Origin: Salvelinus alpinus
Lineage: Eukaryota; Chordata; Actinopteri; Salmoniformes; Salmonidae
Assembly: GCF_045679555.1 (NCBI RefSeq)
Contig: NC_092098.1
Coordinates: forward strand, 20,676,038-20,740,037
Reading direction: 5' to 3'
Length of the DNA stretch: 64,000 bases
A program made the position numbers and the translations under genes. Shown in pieces: positions 12,133 through 24,329 of the stretch; positions within the stretch are counted from its first letter, which is position 1, and every line of letters starts with the position of its first letter. The notes beneath the pieces were generated by a model that saw only the letters and a list, made by a program, of their open reading frames with translations, was not told the origin of the DNA and did no database searches.

Positions 12133-13014
12133 GTGCAGTATTTAGTTTTTTATGTATTATTTCTTACATTGTTAGCCCAGAAAACCTTAAGTGTTATTAC
12201 ATACAACCAGGAAGAACTATTGGATATCAGAGAGACATCAACTTACCAGCACAACCAGCACTACGACCAGGAATACGACTTTCCCAAAGCGGATCATTTG
12301 TCTGCACCTCCCAGGGCATTTGAACTTATTCCAGAGGCCGACCCAAAACAACGCCACCGGAGGAGAGGGTGCCGGAGCATTCTTCTAGTGAGGCTTCGGA
12401 TGCGCGCGCGCACCACCCAACCCCTTCCAAGTATATTACTCGCTAATGTCTGGTCCCTAGTTAACAAAGTCGACGAAATCAGGGCAAGAGTTGCTTTCCA
12501 AAGAGATATCCGGGATTGTAACATACTCAGTTTCACGGAAACATGGCTAGCTGGGGACATGCTGTCGGAGTGAGCACAGCCAACAGGATTTTCAGTGCAT
12601 TGCACCGACAGGAATAAACATTTCTCTGGTAAGAAGAAGGGCGGGGGTGTATGTTTCATGACTAACGACTCATGGTGTAATTGTAACATCATACAGGAAC
12701 TCAAGTCCTTTTGTTCACCTGACCTAGAATTCCTCACAATCAAATGCCGACCGTATTATCTCCCAAGAGAACTCTCCTCGGTTATCGTCACAGCCATGTA
12801 TATCCCCCCGCAAGCGGATACCAAGACGGCCATCAAGGAACTTCACTGGACTTTATGCAAACTGGAAACCATATATCCTGAGGCTGCATTTATTGTAGCT
12901 GGGGATTTTAACAAAGCTAATCTGAGAACAAGGCTACCTAAATTCTATCAGCATATCGATTGCAGTACACGAGCGAGTAACACACTCAACCACTGCCACT
13001 CTAACTTTCCGTGA
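12133..13014 (+). pseudogene. LINE A endonuclease region, frameshifted
   Basis: Two frames together cover an AP-like endonuclease. The first (12133-12573) has a leader and then LLANVWSLVNKVDEIRAR and SFTETWL, the conserved start and ETWL motif. The second (12595-13014) includes VIVTAMYIPPQ and the VAGDFNKA motif holding catalytic residues. A stop at 12571-12573 and phase changes separate the parts, so the endonuclease is not expressed intact. Its role was to nick target DNA for priming. Confidence 0.8.
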
Positions 13015-13770
13015 TGCATACAAGGCCCTCCCCCGCCCTCCTTTTGGCAAATCTGACCATGACTCCATCTTGTTGCTCCCCTCCTATAGGCAGAAACTAA
13101 AACAGGAAGCGCCCGTGCTTAGGTTTATCCAACGCTGGTCTGACCAATCGGTTTCCATGCTTCAAGATTGCTTCAATCACGTGGACTGGGATATGTTCCG
13201 GGTAGCCTCAGATAATAACATTGATGTATACGCTGACACAGTGAGCGAGTTTATAAGGAAGTGTGTAGGAGATGTTGTACCCACTTAAAACCTTCCCTAA
13301 CCAGAAACTGTGGATTGATGGCAGCATTCGCGCAAAACCGAAAGCATGTACCACCAGATTTAATCATGGCAAGGCGACTGGAAATATGGCCAAATACAAA
13401 CAGTCAAGTTATTCCCTCCGTAAGGCAATCAAACAAGCAGAGTGTCAGTATAGAGACAAAGTGGTCGCAATTCAACAGCTCAAACACGAGACATATGTGG
13501 CAGGGTCTACAGACAATCACGGATTACAAAAAGAAAACCAGCCCCTTCGCGGACATCGACGTCTTGCATCCAGACAAATTAAACAACTTCTTTGCGTGCT
13601 TTGAGGACAATTCAGTGCCACCGACGCGGCCCGCTACCAAAGACTGTGGGCTCTCCTTCTCCGTGGCCGTCGTGAGTAAAACATTTTAACGTGTTAACCC
13701 TCGCAAGGCTGCCGGCCCAGACGGCATCACTAGCCACGTCCTCAGAGCATGCGCAGACCAGCTGGCTAGT

Positions 13771-14991
13771 GTGTTTACGGACATATTCAATCAATCCCTA
13801 TCCCAGTTTTCTGTCCCCACATGCTTCAAGAGGACCACCATTGTTCCTGTTCCCAAGAAAGCTAAGGTAACTGAACTAAATGACTATCGCCCCGTAGCAC
13901 TCACCTCTGTCATCATGATGTGCTTTGAGAGACTAGTCAAAGACCATATCACCTCCACCCTACCTGTCACCCTAGACCCACTTCAATTTGCTTACCGCAC
14001 CAATAGGTCCACAGATGACGCAATCGCCATCACACTGCACACTGCCCTATCCCATCTGGACAAGAAGAATACCTATGTAAGAATTCTGTTCATTGACTAT
14101 AGCTCAGCATTCAACACCATAGTACCCTCCAAACCCATCATTAAGCTTGAGACCCTGGGTCTCAACCCCGCCCTGTGCAACTGGGTCCTGGACTTCCTGA
14201 CGGGCCGCCCCCAGGTGGTGAAGGTAGGAAAAAACATCTCCACTCCGCTGATCCTCAACACTGGGGCCCCACAAGGGTGGGTTCTCAGTACCCTCCTGTA
14301 CTCTGTGTTCACCCACGACTGCGTGGCCATGCACACCTCCAACTCAATCATCAAGTTTGCAGACAACACAACAGTGGTAGGCTTGATTACCAACAACGAC
14401 GAGACAGCCTACAGGGAGGAGGTGAGGGCACTCAGAGTGTGGTGTCAGGAAAACAACCTCTCACTCAATGTGAGGAAACAGCAAAGGGAGCACCCACATA
14501 TCCAGATCGACGGGACAGCAGTGGAGAAGGTGCATATCACCGACAAACTGAAATGGTCCATGCTCACAGACAGTGTGATGAATAAGGCGCAACAGTGCCT
14601 CCTCAATCTCAGGAGGCTGAAAAAAGGTGGCTTGTCACCGAAAACCCTCACTAACTTTTACAGGGGCACAATTGAGAGCATTCTGTCGCGCTGTATCACC
14701 GCCTGGTACGGCAACTGCACCACCCACAACCGCAAGGCGCTCCAGAGGGTGGTGCGGTCTGCACAACGCATCACTGGGGGCAAACTACCTGCCCTCCAGG
14801 ACACCTACAACACCCGATGTCACAGGAAGGCAAATAAGATCATCAAGGACAATAACCACCCGAGCCACTGCCTGTTCACCCCACTTCCATCCAGAAGGCG
14901 AGGTCAGTACAGGTGCATCAAATCTGGGACAGAGAGATTGAAAAACAGCTTCTATCTCAAGGCGATCAGATTGTTAAACAGCCACCACTAG
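13771..14991 (+). pseudogene. LINE A reverse transcriptase with mutated active site
   Basis: A 406-residue frame spanning most of the RT. Motif A reads [11 protein letters not shown] and motif B is close to [16 protein letters not shown]. Motif C reads FADNTTVVG where copies B and C have the DD pair, so one of the two catalytic aspartates is replaced by Asn and the enzyme should be inactive even where the frame is open. The C-terminal third (TAWYGNCT to LLNSHH) ends at the stop at 14989. A frame break also separates it from the N-terminal part around 13070-13690. Confidence 0.85.
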
Positions 14992-15643
14992 CACAGAGAG
15001 GCGGCTGCCTACCTACAGACTTGATATCATTGGCCACTTTAATAAATGGAACACTAGTCACTTTATTAATGCCACTTTAAGAATGTTTACATATCTCGCA
15101 TTACTCATCTCATATGTATATGATGTATACTGTATCCTTCACTATCTATTCTTTACTATCTAATGCATCTCAGCCGCTCTGTCACTGCTCATCCATATAT
15201 TTTATACTTATATATTCTCATCCCATTCCTTTAATATATTGTATTAGGTTTTGTTGTGGAATTGTTAGATATGACCTGTTAGATACTGCTGCGCTGTCGG
15301 ATCTAGAAGCATAAGCATTTCGCTACACTCGCAATAACATCTGATAACCATGTGTATGTGACCAATAAAATTTGATTTGGCCTTTTATTGTCCCCAGCAC
15401 AAGGTGCACTTGTGTAATGGTCATGCTGTTTAATCAGCTTCTTGATATGCCACACCTGTCAGGTGGATGGATTATCTTGGCAAAGGAGAAATGCTCACTA
15501 GCAGGGATGTAAACAAATTTTTCCACAAAATTTGAGAGAAAAAAGCTTTTTGTGCGTATGGAACATTTCTGGGATATTTTTTTCAGCTAATGAAACATGG
15601 AACCAAAATGTTACACATTGCATTTGTATTTTTGTTCACTGTA

Positions 15644-18174
15644 CATACATATCATCCATTTGGTCATTTCATCTGACAGTAAAAAGGGTGAGTAATTAAT
15701 TATTGTGTTATTGTCCAATAATGTTAATGGACAAAATTTGCCCACTGATGCTAAATAGATGCAATGAATGATCTGATTTAATAAATGTGAAAATGAATAT
15801 TATAGAAGTGCTGCGCATTGAAATGTCAGGCTTTGTAGCCTCTCTGGTCTAAGTCAAAGGTAATCCATGTTGGCTACTCTCCCCCTTCTTCTTCTGATGT
15901 CAACTTCAAAGAGGAAGTGACAAACAGAATCCCATTATATCTTGGCACTGGGTGTTATGAATGCTTTATGAAGGCTTCGTGGAAGTCTGACTGATATTCA
16001 TTTCTGATTTTATTTTGTGTCATGCTTATAACAGACATGGTTTCCAAAAACTAAGATCACTATGATTCAGCATGGAAATACTGCAATATTATTGGGAAAA
16101 ACAAAACACAAAAATCACACAGAAGGACAAATGTCCATTTGTAACTACAAAACCATTACAATGAGAGAGGTGGTTTTTGTATTTTTATAGACAAGCCCCC
16201 CCAAAGGCATCAAGCAAGCTCCAGATTTCCTAGTCTTTTTTTCTCTTTATTGAGTTACACAACCATCTGAGCAGCTAATTCTGTTTGCTGACACAGATTT
16301 GAATAGTCTGACTGATCCTTAGAGAAGTACAGTTAGAGAGAAGTTAGCCTGCCAAACGAGTGCTTCTGACACTCAGATGCATCCAATGCTGCGAGAGGTG
16401 GTCAGCAAGACTTTGGAAGCCTGCTCACTGTCTACAACCATTCTCATCTCGAATGAACCAGAGGGTCCCATTGCATGCCATTCAACAAAAACAAATGCCA
16501 AGACCTGACATTAGAATACACTCTCAGCTCCAACATGTTGAATATTAAATAAGCAAACAGATAAATATAATTATTTTCAGGTAAAAAGAAAAGCTATCCA
16601 TAGCTAACTGTCTTCCATAAACATTGCAATACTGAACTGAACTGCAGGGTGCAGATATGGTAAATTACATCTAAGAAGGTTCCATGCCAAAGCAAAAACA
16701 TTGTATCCTGGGGTAGCTATGTAGCACCAAACTGATGTTGGCATTGGCTCCTCTATGAACTGAAGAGAAAAATACTCACACTAGAAACGGCAATACTGTA
16801 TCTAATCACAATGGAATATGCTACTGAAATGTGCTCATACCTGCATGTCAGTCATGTGACAGACCCATATTCTGTCAGATTGATCAATATAATAGAGCAT
16901 CTGGAGGCATTTCCTGAAATAACTAAAACCCATCCGCTCCAATTAAAGGTCTATATCTCCCATGGCAATCAAATTAAATAGTCTGTTCCAGTAATTCATG
17001 AGAATTCATTCTACGAATCTAAGAGAGGAAAATTATTTTAACAAAATTATTTTATCACTGTCACAGCAAATGGATTTTGATACATCGTAAATCCAACAAC
17101 TTGCAGCACAGGCTATAGCAAAATGATGCAACCAGATATAGGGGGGTTAAATAAAGACCAACACTGGGATACACTGCAGGCTTATCCATGTGCACCCTCA
17201 TTACAGACCTATCGCTGGGATCTTACAATAGTGCCTCAAGTGAACAGCAACTAAGAGAGAAGACATAACACTGTCAAGTGCCATAAATTAACAATGTTTT
17301 ACACCCAGGGCAGAGAGATGCTTCTCTGCCAGAGGAATGTGGAATTGTCATACCAGATAAATATTAACATACAGCTTTTCAACAGAACAACAGCCACCTC
17401 TGTTGAATTGTATCCAAGGAAGGAGTAGCATTTCCTACATATGATGACCGTGACAATGTCATGCTATTGTTTAAAGCCTTTATCTCAGCTATAGACAGAC
17501 ATGACAAGTTTACTGTGCTTCATCGTATACATTACACATTTGTACTGTACCTATGCACCACTGTGTTTCATAAACCAGGCTGACCCTAACCTCCTCAACC
17601 CTGGAAAAAAATGTAAAATGCTATTATTGTATACAATAGTGTACATCTGTCTGCTACAGTGTGTAGATTTACAAAAAGCAGTGATTTAACAGAGACCTGA
17701 ATCTGTCATTTGGATTATTAGGCTATATAGAAATTACTGCAACAACCACCTATTTGAAATATCAATGGCTTCATCTAAAAATAAACTGGGGCTTGTATAG
17801 ACAAACTTACTCCACACCTACACACAACAGTATTTCTATAGAATCATATATTCTATGGTATCCTCCTAAACAACTCAAGCTCTATTCACAATCATAGTGG
17901 TGTGAAAAAGTGTTTTGTATACAAAGGAAGATATTATATCCAGAAAAAAAAGAATTAACAGTTAAACTATATATTTGTTTTATTCTCAATATTTAATCAC
18001 CCCAGCTTAAAAGAAGCTGCATTGACACAACAGCTTTATAATGTTTCTATGTGAGTGGGTGTACTGTTGGGCTAGAATATTTTCTCATGAATTTTGAGCG
18101 GGGAGGGAGGGTGAAGCAGTTTTGGTAGTTGTTGAAAGAAATACATTGCCATAATTGAGTATCGTGGTACTCAC
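15644..18174. other. gria3 intron 2 (part), no feature seen
   Basis: Lies downstream of gria3 exon 2 on the minus strand. I looked for exon 3, which would encode a region starting with the Phe split across the exon 2 donor, and did not find it here or further left. The intron therefore probably extends beyond the window. No recognised repeat. Confidence 0.5.
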
Positions 18175-18333
18175 ACGCATGTGTGACGGAGAAGCTGTTC
18201 GAGGATTCGAGATTGTCTACATTGTAATTGAGATGGAAAGGTTTTTCCGTCACATTTTGATTGGTATTATACAGCTGGACAGCGAATCTGAAAGCGCTGT
18301 GCTCCTGCACTGTAGAGCGCATAAAGAGACCAC
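18175..18333 (-). CDS. gria3: gria3 coding exon 2 (AMPA receptor GluA3)
   Basis: A 159-bp exon between acceptor ctatag (AG at 18335-18334) and donor gtgagt (from 18174). With the split Gly codon from exon 1 it reads [15 protein letters not shown], then [18 protein letters not shown] and SSNSFSV, residues 30-82 of the precursor. This is the start of the amino-terminal (LIVBP-like) domain of ionotropic glutamate receptors. The [21 protein letters not shown] pattern fits GRIA3 and not GRIA1, 2 or 4. An N-glycosylation site (NVT) is present. It ends with one base of the next codon, as in the family. The protein forms postsynaptic glutamate-gated cation channels. The remaining exons lie left of the window. 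Confidence 0.92.
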
Positions 18334-18846
18334 CTATAGAAGAAAGAGAGGAGGAGATTACGAAGAATGTGACTTTTCATTGCCTAGTTGCTCTTATAAT
18401 GTTTTATGAAAATACAGTATGACGTCAATATCAGTCCTTATAAATCATCAGTCCAATTTTACGCATCACATAACTACCTGGATTACCCTTACTTTATCTA
18501 GAATAAACACCACGCATTTAATTATACAGAGATTAACTTGTTCATGTATTATCTACACTGCCCATTGCAGTCGTGGAAAGTTATGTAGGAAGATACAGTA
18601 CTTAAATAGGCTATGAGGAACTTTGTGCCATTTTCACACTCCACCACTCTAAAGCGGTGTTTCTCTTAGGTGGCTATTACCCTACCTGTCGTTAATGTAG
18701 GCTATTACTGATCAATTTGACAATGAATTATGCAAATATAAAATTAAGTCAACACCACACAACACTGTCTTAATGTACATTGATCTCGTTTTATTTTCAG
18801 GCTAAAGAAAAAACATGTTAGTTATGCTATTTCAAATATAACTTAC
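18334..18846 (-). other. gria3: gria3 intron 1
   Basis: A 513-bp GT-AG intron (GTAAGT at its start, CTATAG at its end on the minus strand) that splits a Gly codon after its first base. No repeat seen in it. Confidence 0.85.
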
Positions 18847-18934
18847 CAATATTTATCTGGTTTGGAAACGCTCCATGCGATTTCCCAAAAAGCCACAACA
18901 AAAAAAGGACAATGGCTATTACGCGTTGCCTCAT
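18847..18934 (-). CDS. gria3: gria3 coding exon 1, signal peptide
   Basis: An 88-bp coding part beginning at the ATG at 18934-18932 and ending at donor GTAAGT (from 18846). It encodes 29 residues plus one base: a basic start (MRQR), a hydrophobic core (VIAIVLFLLWLFG), then KSHGAFPNQINIG, matching the SHGGFPN...IGGLF junction of GRIA3. The hydrophobic stretch is the signal peptide that sends the receptor into the secretory pathway. Phase 1 matches exon 2. The start is chosen because the frame is in register only with seven T in the poly-T tract at 18900-18906 and because the upstream ATG at 18988 gives only a short ORF. Confidence 0.9.
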
Positions 18935-19350
18935 TTTCTCCGGCCTCTGAATTTAACTCCTCAAACGAATCTGATATAGGAAAACCATGTACACAAGCCT
19001 ATGCGCACAGAAAATCCGCCAGATGTGTAAGCAGCTCTCACTGTGTACTACCAGTGATATACTACAGGTACGTTGAGGTGCGAGCGGAACTGCAGCAGAG
19101 CGAATCTTATGCCGTTGAGAGGGGAAAAGGCAAAGACTTATCTCAAAGATGGTGGTGGAGCGAGAAGCGGATCTTATTGTGAATAAGGATCATCCAATTG
19201 GGCCAGCAGGGGGACGTTGATCAAACTTGATCTAACGTTGAATTATAACATCATCCTCCCCATCCCGCCACTGCAGACCTTGTTGGCTGGGAAGAAACCG
19301 CGCGGGCGCAGTGTAGTGTTTGTCCACATGGTGTAAAGAGAGTCAAGATA
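18935..19350 (-). promoter_or_regulatory. gria3: gria3 5' UTR and probable promoter region
   Basis: Sequence upstream of the gria3 start on the minus strand. The most CpG-rich part (accgcgcgggcgcagtg near 19297-19315) would be a reasonable core promoter. There is no clear TATA box. The transcription start cannot be fixed from sequence. A 12-codon upstream ORF (ATG 18988, TAA ending 18953) precedes the main start. Confidence 0.45.
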
Positions 19351-20734
19351 CTATGGTATCATCTAACATCTGATCTACTCTACTCAAGTGGGCTAGTTGA
19401 GGGAATATCAAATTACTGGTAGACTTTAATGCATCATCTATAAACTATCCGGTGAAGATTAAATTCGTTTACATGAAAAAAATTGCGTTAGGCTAAATTA
19501 TATTTCTAAATATATTATTGACACTGATATTAAATGAATGCCAGGCAAATTGGTCACCCTCTCATTGCCTGTGTAAGTGGTCTTTGGAGATATTCCTGAA
19601 GACATGCCAATGTATTTAAAACATCTACAGGCTTGGTGGGTCCCCCACGGGACGGTTGAGCTAACGTAGGCTAATGCAATTAGCATGAGGTTGTAAGTAA
19701 CAAGAACATCTCCCAGGACATAGACATATCTGATATTGGCATGAAGCTTAAATTCTTGTTAATCTAACTGCACTGTCCAATTTACAGTAGCTATTACAGT
19801 GAAAGACTACCGTGCTATTGTTTGAGGAGAGTGCACAGTTATGAACTTGAAAAGTTATTAATAAACCAATTAGGCACATATGGGCAGTCTTGATACAACA
19901 TTTTGAACAGAAATGCAATGGTTCATTGGATCAGTCTAAAAATGTGCACATACACTGCTTCCATCTAGTGGCCAAAATCTAAATTGCGCCTGGGCTGGAA
20001 TAATACATTATGGCCTTTCTCTTGCATTTCAAAGATGATGGTACAAAAAAAAAAAAACTTTTTTTTTTTTTCTTTGTATTTTCTTTTACCAGATCTGATG
20101 TGTTATATTATCTTACATTCATTTCACATTTCCACAAACGTCAAAGTGTTTCCTTTCAAATGGTATCAAGAGTATGCATATCCTTGCTGCAATGCCTGAG
20201 CTACAGGCAGTTGGATTTGGGTATGTAATTTCAGGTGAAAATTGGAAAAAAAGGGGCGGATCCTGTTAAAATTCCCAGAACTAAACCTGTAACCCAGGCC
20301 AGGTATACTTCAAGTCCTATGAGTCAGTCAAATATGCCCCAAATTAGTTGAGTGCCACTTGAAGTTTTCATAATTCCTCCCATGATTGCAGAGTCATCTG
20401 CACTGCCTGCCTGTGGGGTATGTTTAGAGCGAATGTGATTGAGTCTGTCTAATTAATTCTGGGGTTACGGGATAATGTGAAACAGGTGCTGCTGCAGTGC
20501 CCCATCAAAGCCCAGGACTTATCAGACCCCTCTTCATCAAGTCCTACTGTGCCTCTAGTCACAGGAAGGCACCCAGAGAAAAGGGATATGATGTTCCATC
20601 CTGGGGAATGAAATCGCTCCCAGCGCTAGAGTGCTCTCGCCTCCACTAGGTTGGAAATGCTCATTAGTATTGCAGAGGAGTTGCACACTGTTGCTTGTCG
20701 ACCTCAGGTGTAAACGTAACATTGTAAACGTAAA
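19351..20734. other. Intergenic, includes A12/T14 hairpin
   Basis: Noncoding sequence upstream of gria3. At 20045-20071 a run of 12 A, a C and 14 T forms a simple perfect hairpin. Nothing else recognised. Confidence 0.5.
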
Positions 20735-21150
20735 TCCGGGACACTCCAATTAGTATGAAACGGTATGTTACATTTCATATGTTATGTATTCATTTGTGGA
20801 TGTCCATCGTTCATTTCCTATGATATGTAAGGAATTACAATTCGTATGATACGTTACGAATGCAATTGCTGTGGCTAATGTTAGCTAGGTGGCTAACATT
20901 AGCTAGGCTAGGGGTTAGGGTTAGCGGTTAAGGTTAGGGTTGAGGTTAAGGTTATGAGTTAGGTTAAAGATTTAGGTTTAGGGGAAGAGTTAGCTAACAT
21001 GCTAAGTAGTTGCAAAGTAGCTAAAAAGTAGTAAGTCTTTGCAAAGTTGCTAATATGCTAAAGTTGTCCATGATGAGATTCAAATAACGTTTGCGTTATA
21101 TGCCTACCCATCCACCCCAACCAACCGACTTAGTGCAGTTATAAAGGTAT
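20735..21150 (+). repeat. Interspersed repeat with telomere-like core
   Basis: A related copy, inverted, lies at 52600-52975. Shared elements are gtatgttacatttcatatg-like segments, a tgtccatcg segment, wggctaacattagct palindromes, and a core of degenerate ttaggg/ggttag units (ggggttagggttagcggttaaggttaggg). Probably a decayed nonautonomous transposon family. Superfamily not determined. Confidence 0.6.
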
Positions 21151-24100
21151 TAAACCATCTTCTCTAACCACTATACACACGGTAGCATACAGCCTCTCAC
21201 TATACTGTCGGGATGTGATCCTTCGAAACAATGAGAATTCACACACCAGCACATCTCTATCAAACCACTATGAATAAGATGATATAGATTACATTAGAGA
21301 AGCTCTTTGTTCAGAGAGTCAGTGTGTACAGTGGAGAGCCAAAGGCAAGTCAGCCAATCATTACGGCTTCCTGTCAGGACGAGGCCGATGCAGAATAGGT
21401 CAGACTGTATTGATCCAGATCAATCAGAGGGATTTAAATGCTTGGCAATACAACTCCGATGTTAATTTACAGTTCACTCACTGATCTAGGGCCAGAACAG
21501 TGGTGCTGTGCTGCACAACTGTTGGGTGATTCCATTCCAGGAGCAAATTGTTTTAGCTTTAGAACATCTACAGTATATTTCCTCTGTAAGACATCACAGA
21601 TTTGATGAACTGCACAATTTTCCATTTAAATGGCATGTCCCTTTCGGCTCGGCTGTGGAAAATTATTCAATTTGTTCCTGTGCACTCGAAAACAAACAGA
21701 CTTAATTTGATAGAGCTTGTGGCAAATCTGGCGCTTTACAGTCACTGAGGTGTGTCTGTCATCATGATGAGAGCCAACTCATCCAGAGGTAATATACAGG
21801 AACACTCTGAAATGAACCGTTTTTATATGACATCTCCCTTTGAAAAGAGAATGGTGTGGTGATGATGTTACTAGGTCTAAAACATCTCAGCAGGGAAAAG
21901 GGAAATAAGGACTCCAGGGTCAAGCTAAATAGGTTGGGAAGAGAACGGAAGGGAGATGAGCAAGAGGTGAGACAGGCAGTCAGGGAGAGATGCAGCATGA
22001 CGCTAAGGCCTGTCTTTACTCACACGCTCTCTGAAGACATGGAAATGTGCTTTAGGCTTTTAAACAATGAGCAGCCAGCTGTGCATTCTTTCCACGCTAA
22101 AGTGAATTCAAGATCTGAATGTATGTACTGTTGGTGTTGATTCATTATATGCTGTTATTACTCTTATTATGTGCTGTTGTATTCATTACAAATAGGTTTG
22201 GTGCAGACAATGGCTTGCTTGAGACATTTTCTTTGAATTATCCTAAGCATGCAAAGGTGTTGCAAATATCTGGCGCAGCTATCTTTTCATCATATTATAA
22301 TGAGACACGCACACACAATGTGTGTGAATTCAACAAGACCCCACTGAGTGGAAATGCCAGTGGGCCATTCCAGCACCTCCTAAGGACTTTAAGTGAACAT
22401 GCCATTTAGACACTGTTGACCATATGGTACAATTCATGGCACATTCTAATTTTGGCATACTCTCAATGCTAGCTGTATTTAGCTCTGTGATGACATCACA
22501 CAAACAAACCATATCCCCCAGCGAAATATTTATATTTTCTTTAAATGTCAATATGTTTTATGCAATCCAAATTTACCAGCAGAAGAGACACACATTAATT
22601 TCGTCATCCATAGAGAAGTAGAAAGAACATCACCACTATGTGACAGATATCTACCATGTCTGACTGCAAACTTTAGAGTGTATTTCTGCAGGCTGGAGGC
22701 CTGACTGGCTGGTGGAGACGTAATCATCAGAAGTTGATCACAAGCTGTTTCCATAGTAAGACTTTGTGTGCAAGGTAGTAATGTCTCTAGGGATACGATT
22801 CTTAAAAGTAGTGGCCACCTTTCATCAGTGAGAGCTTCTGATTTCTAACTCACATAGCCAAATCCCCGTTCCAGGATATTACATCTAATTCATATTGACT
22901 AATTCATATTGACTAAAGCTGTCAATATACTGTAGATGAAGTGAGATGTTTTTTTTCCTTTGGTAATGGATTCTTAGAACACACAGAATTACACACAAGT
23001 TGTAAGCCTGAGGGAGTGGACTGGCCTATATACAGCCAGCCAGGCAAATGCAGTGTTCCACATTTGTACAATGAGCAGAGTGCAAACCGCTACAGTCAGA
23101 CTCAGACCCATCTGCAATCTACAGTAATTAAATCAGTAAAAAGTAATTTTACTTCCCACTTGTTTCTCCAGCCGATTTATTCTAAATAATTTGCCCTTTA
23201 ATTTAATGGAACATGCATTGTAATGGAATGAGACTGCAGTCTAGGGGCGGACAATAATATGGTTTGCTATTTTTGTCAACTTGTTTAACTGTTTTTGAAG
23301 TAACTGTTTGATTACTCTCCCGGAAAAGCAGTTGACATATAGAACACATGCAAATATTTCTGTCTGAATCCTCAGCTTGGAGGTGCTGCCTGTGTCAGGA
23401 TGAAGGCTTGTTTATTTTACATCACATCTCCTGTTTTGCCTTCATTACTCAGAGCTAGAGCCTGTGAAATTGGATGTGGGCCGTGCCAGGCATGTGACTG
23501 TTTGCAGCGGCTCTGTCTTTCACATTCAAGTTCACATTAGGGCCAAAGCCTGCCAGAGAAACTGGCAAGTGCACGGCAAAAGTGTTCTGATGCATGAGCA
23601 GCCTAATTTTCCTCGGTCAGATAAAGCAAATTACGGTTGGCATTGGCTAATTAAAGATGAAAAATCCACAGGTAAACAATGTCTCTCTATGTAAACAGAG
23701 CACAGTGGATCTCCTGTCATACAGTTTAACTTCGGTATTAGAGATCAAGAGATGGGGTAGAAAATCAAAGTGAAGAGAACGTGACATAACCAGTGGTGTC
23801 GTCTGATGGGGGGGCTGTCCAGCAGAGCAGAATATGACCCACTTATTTGATTTTTGATATGCCACTTGTGTTTGGTTGGTTGCTAATATTGGAAAGGAAA
23901 GTCATATTAGTAGCCTACTGATGCATCTCAAAAACGCCTTAAATCCATAGACTGTACAAGAATAGGTTTACATCCGATGTATTCCATAGTTTTCCAACAA
24001 ATACTGTACATTGTCATAGACGTCCTAATGTGGAGTTCATGTGTCTAGTAGTCCATTTTCCAGTTTGTTGCATGTACCCATGAGAGGAATACATTTATTT

Positions 24101-24329
24101 TTGTGTTCACCTGATACCTGTGTTTAACATTAACATTATGATGTCTTTTCTCTTTTACAGTATTTGACATCAGAACAACAACAAGAGGAGACATGTCCTC
24201 TGTTTAGGGTACTGTACTGAAAGGTCAGAGGATAAAATAACATATTGAATCAGATGAAAGGCTATGGTTGGGATTCCTCTCGGTCTCTGAACTTCCTATA
24301 AACTCCTCTGGTAAATTAGCTGGACTTAA
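21151..24329. other. Intergenic, nothing recognised
   Basis: Short open frames (up to 96 residues at 22119-22409) lack domains or splice context. A 14-bp direct duplication (attcatattgacta) sits near 22890-22915. Confidence 0.45.

Larger units (their letters stand above)
12079..15378 (+). mobile_element. LINE, nearly full length (copy A)
   Basis: A non-LTR retrotransposon beginning ctgagcaagatggcgccg and ending gtgaccaataaaatttgatt. It encodes, in order, an AP-type endonuclease and a reverse transcriptase. The RT resembles the Rex1/CR1-type group, but clade assignment is from memory. Copies B (43659-46480) and C (50997-52560) belong to the same family. It lies inside a Tc1 element, so it is younger than that element. 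Confidence 0.85.
11547..15643 (-). mobile_element. Tc1-like transposon split by a LINE
   Basis: The outer ends are tactgaacaaaaata (11547) and its inverse ending at 15643, the same family as the element at 28946-30091. The left part (11547-12078) and right part (15379-15643) are contiguous in that related copy: the break falls in the segment around aatgtgcagttttg / ggccattttattgtcc. The interruption is a 3.3-kb LINE. No long transposase frame remains. Confidence 0.85.

Noticed and set aside
18862-19182. 106-residue plus-strand frame across the gria3 start
   Set aside because: It is antisense to gria3 exon 1 and its 5' UTR, has no domain, and the minus-strand reading gives a phase-correct receptor signal peptide.
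23464-23694. 76-residue frame (GRARHVTVCSGS...)
   Set aside because: No recognisable domain and no splice signals; length is expected by chance.
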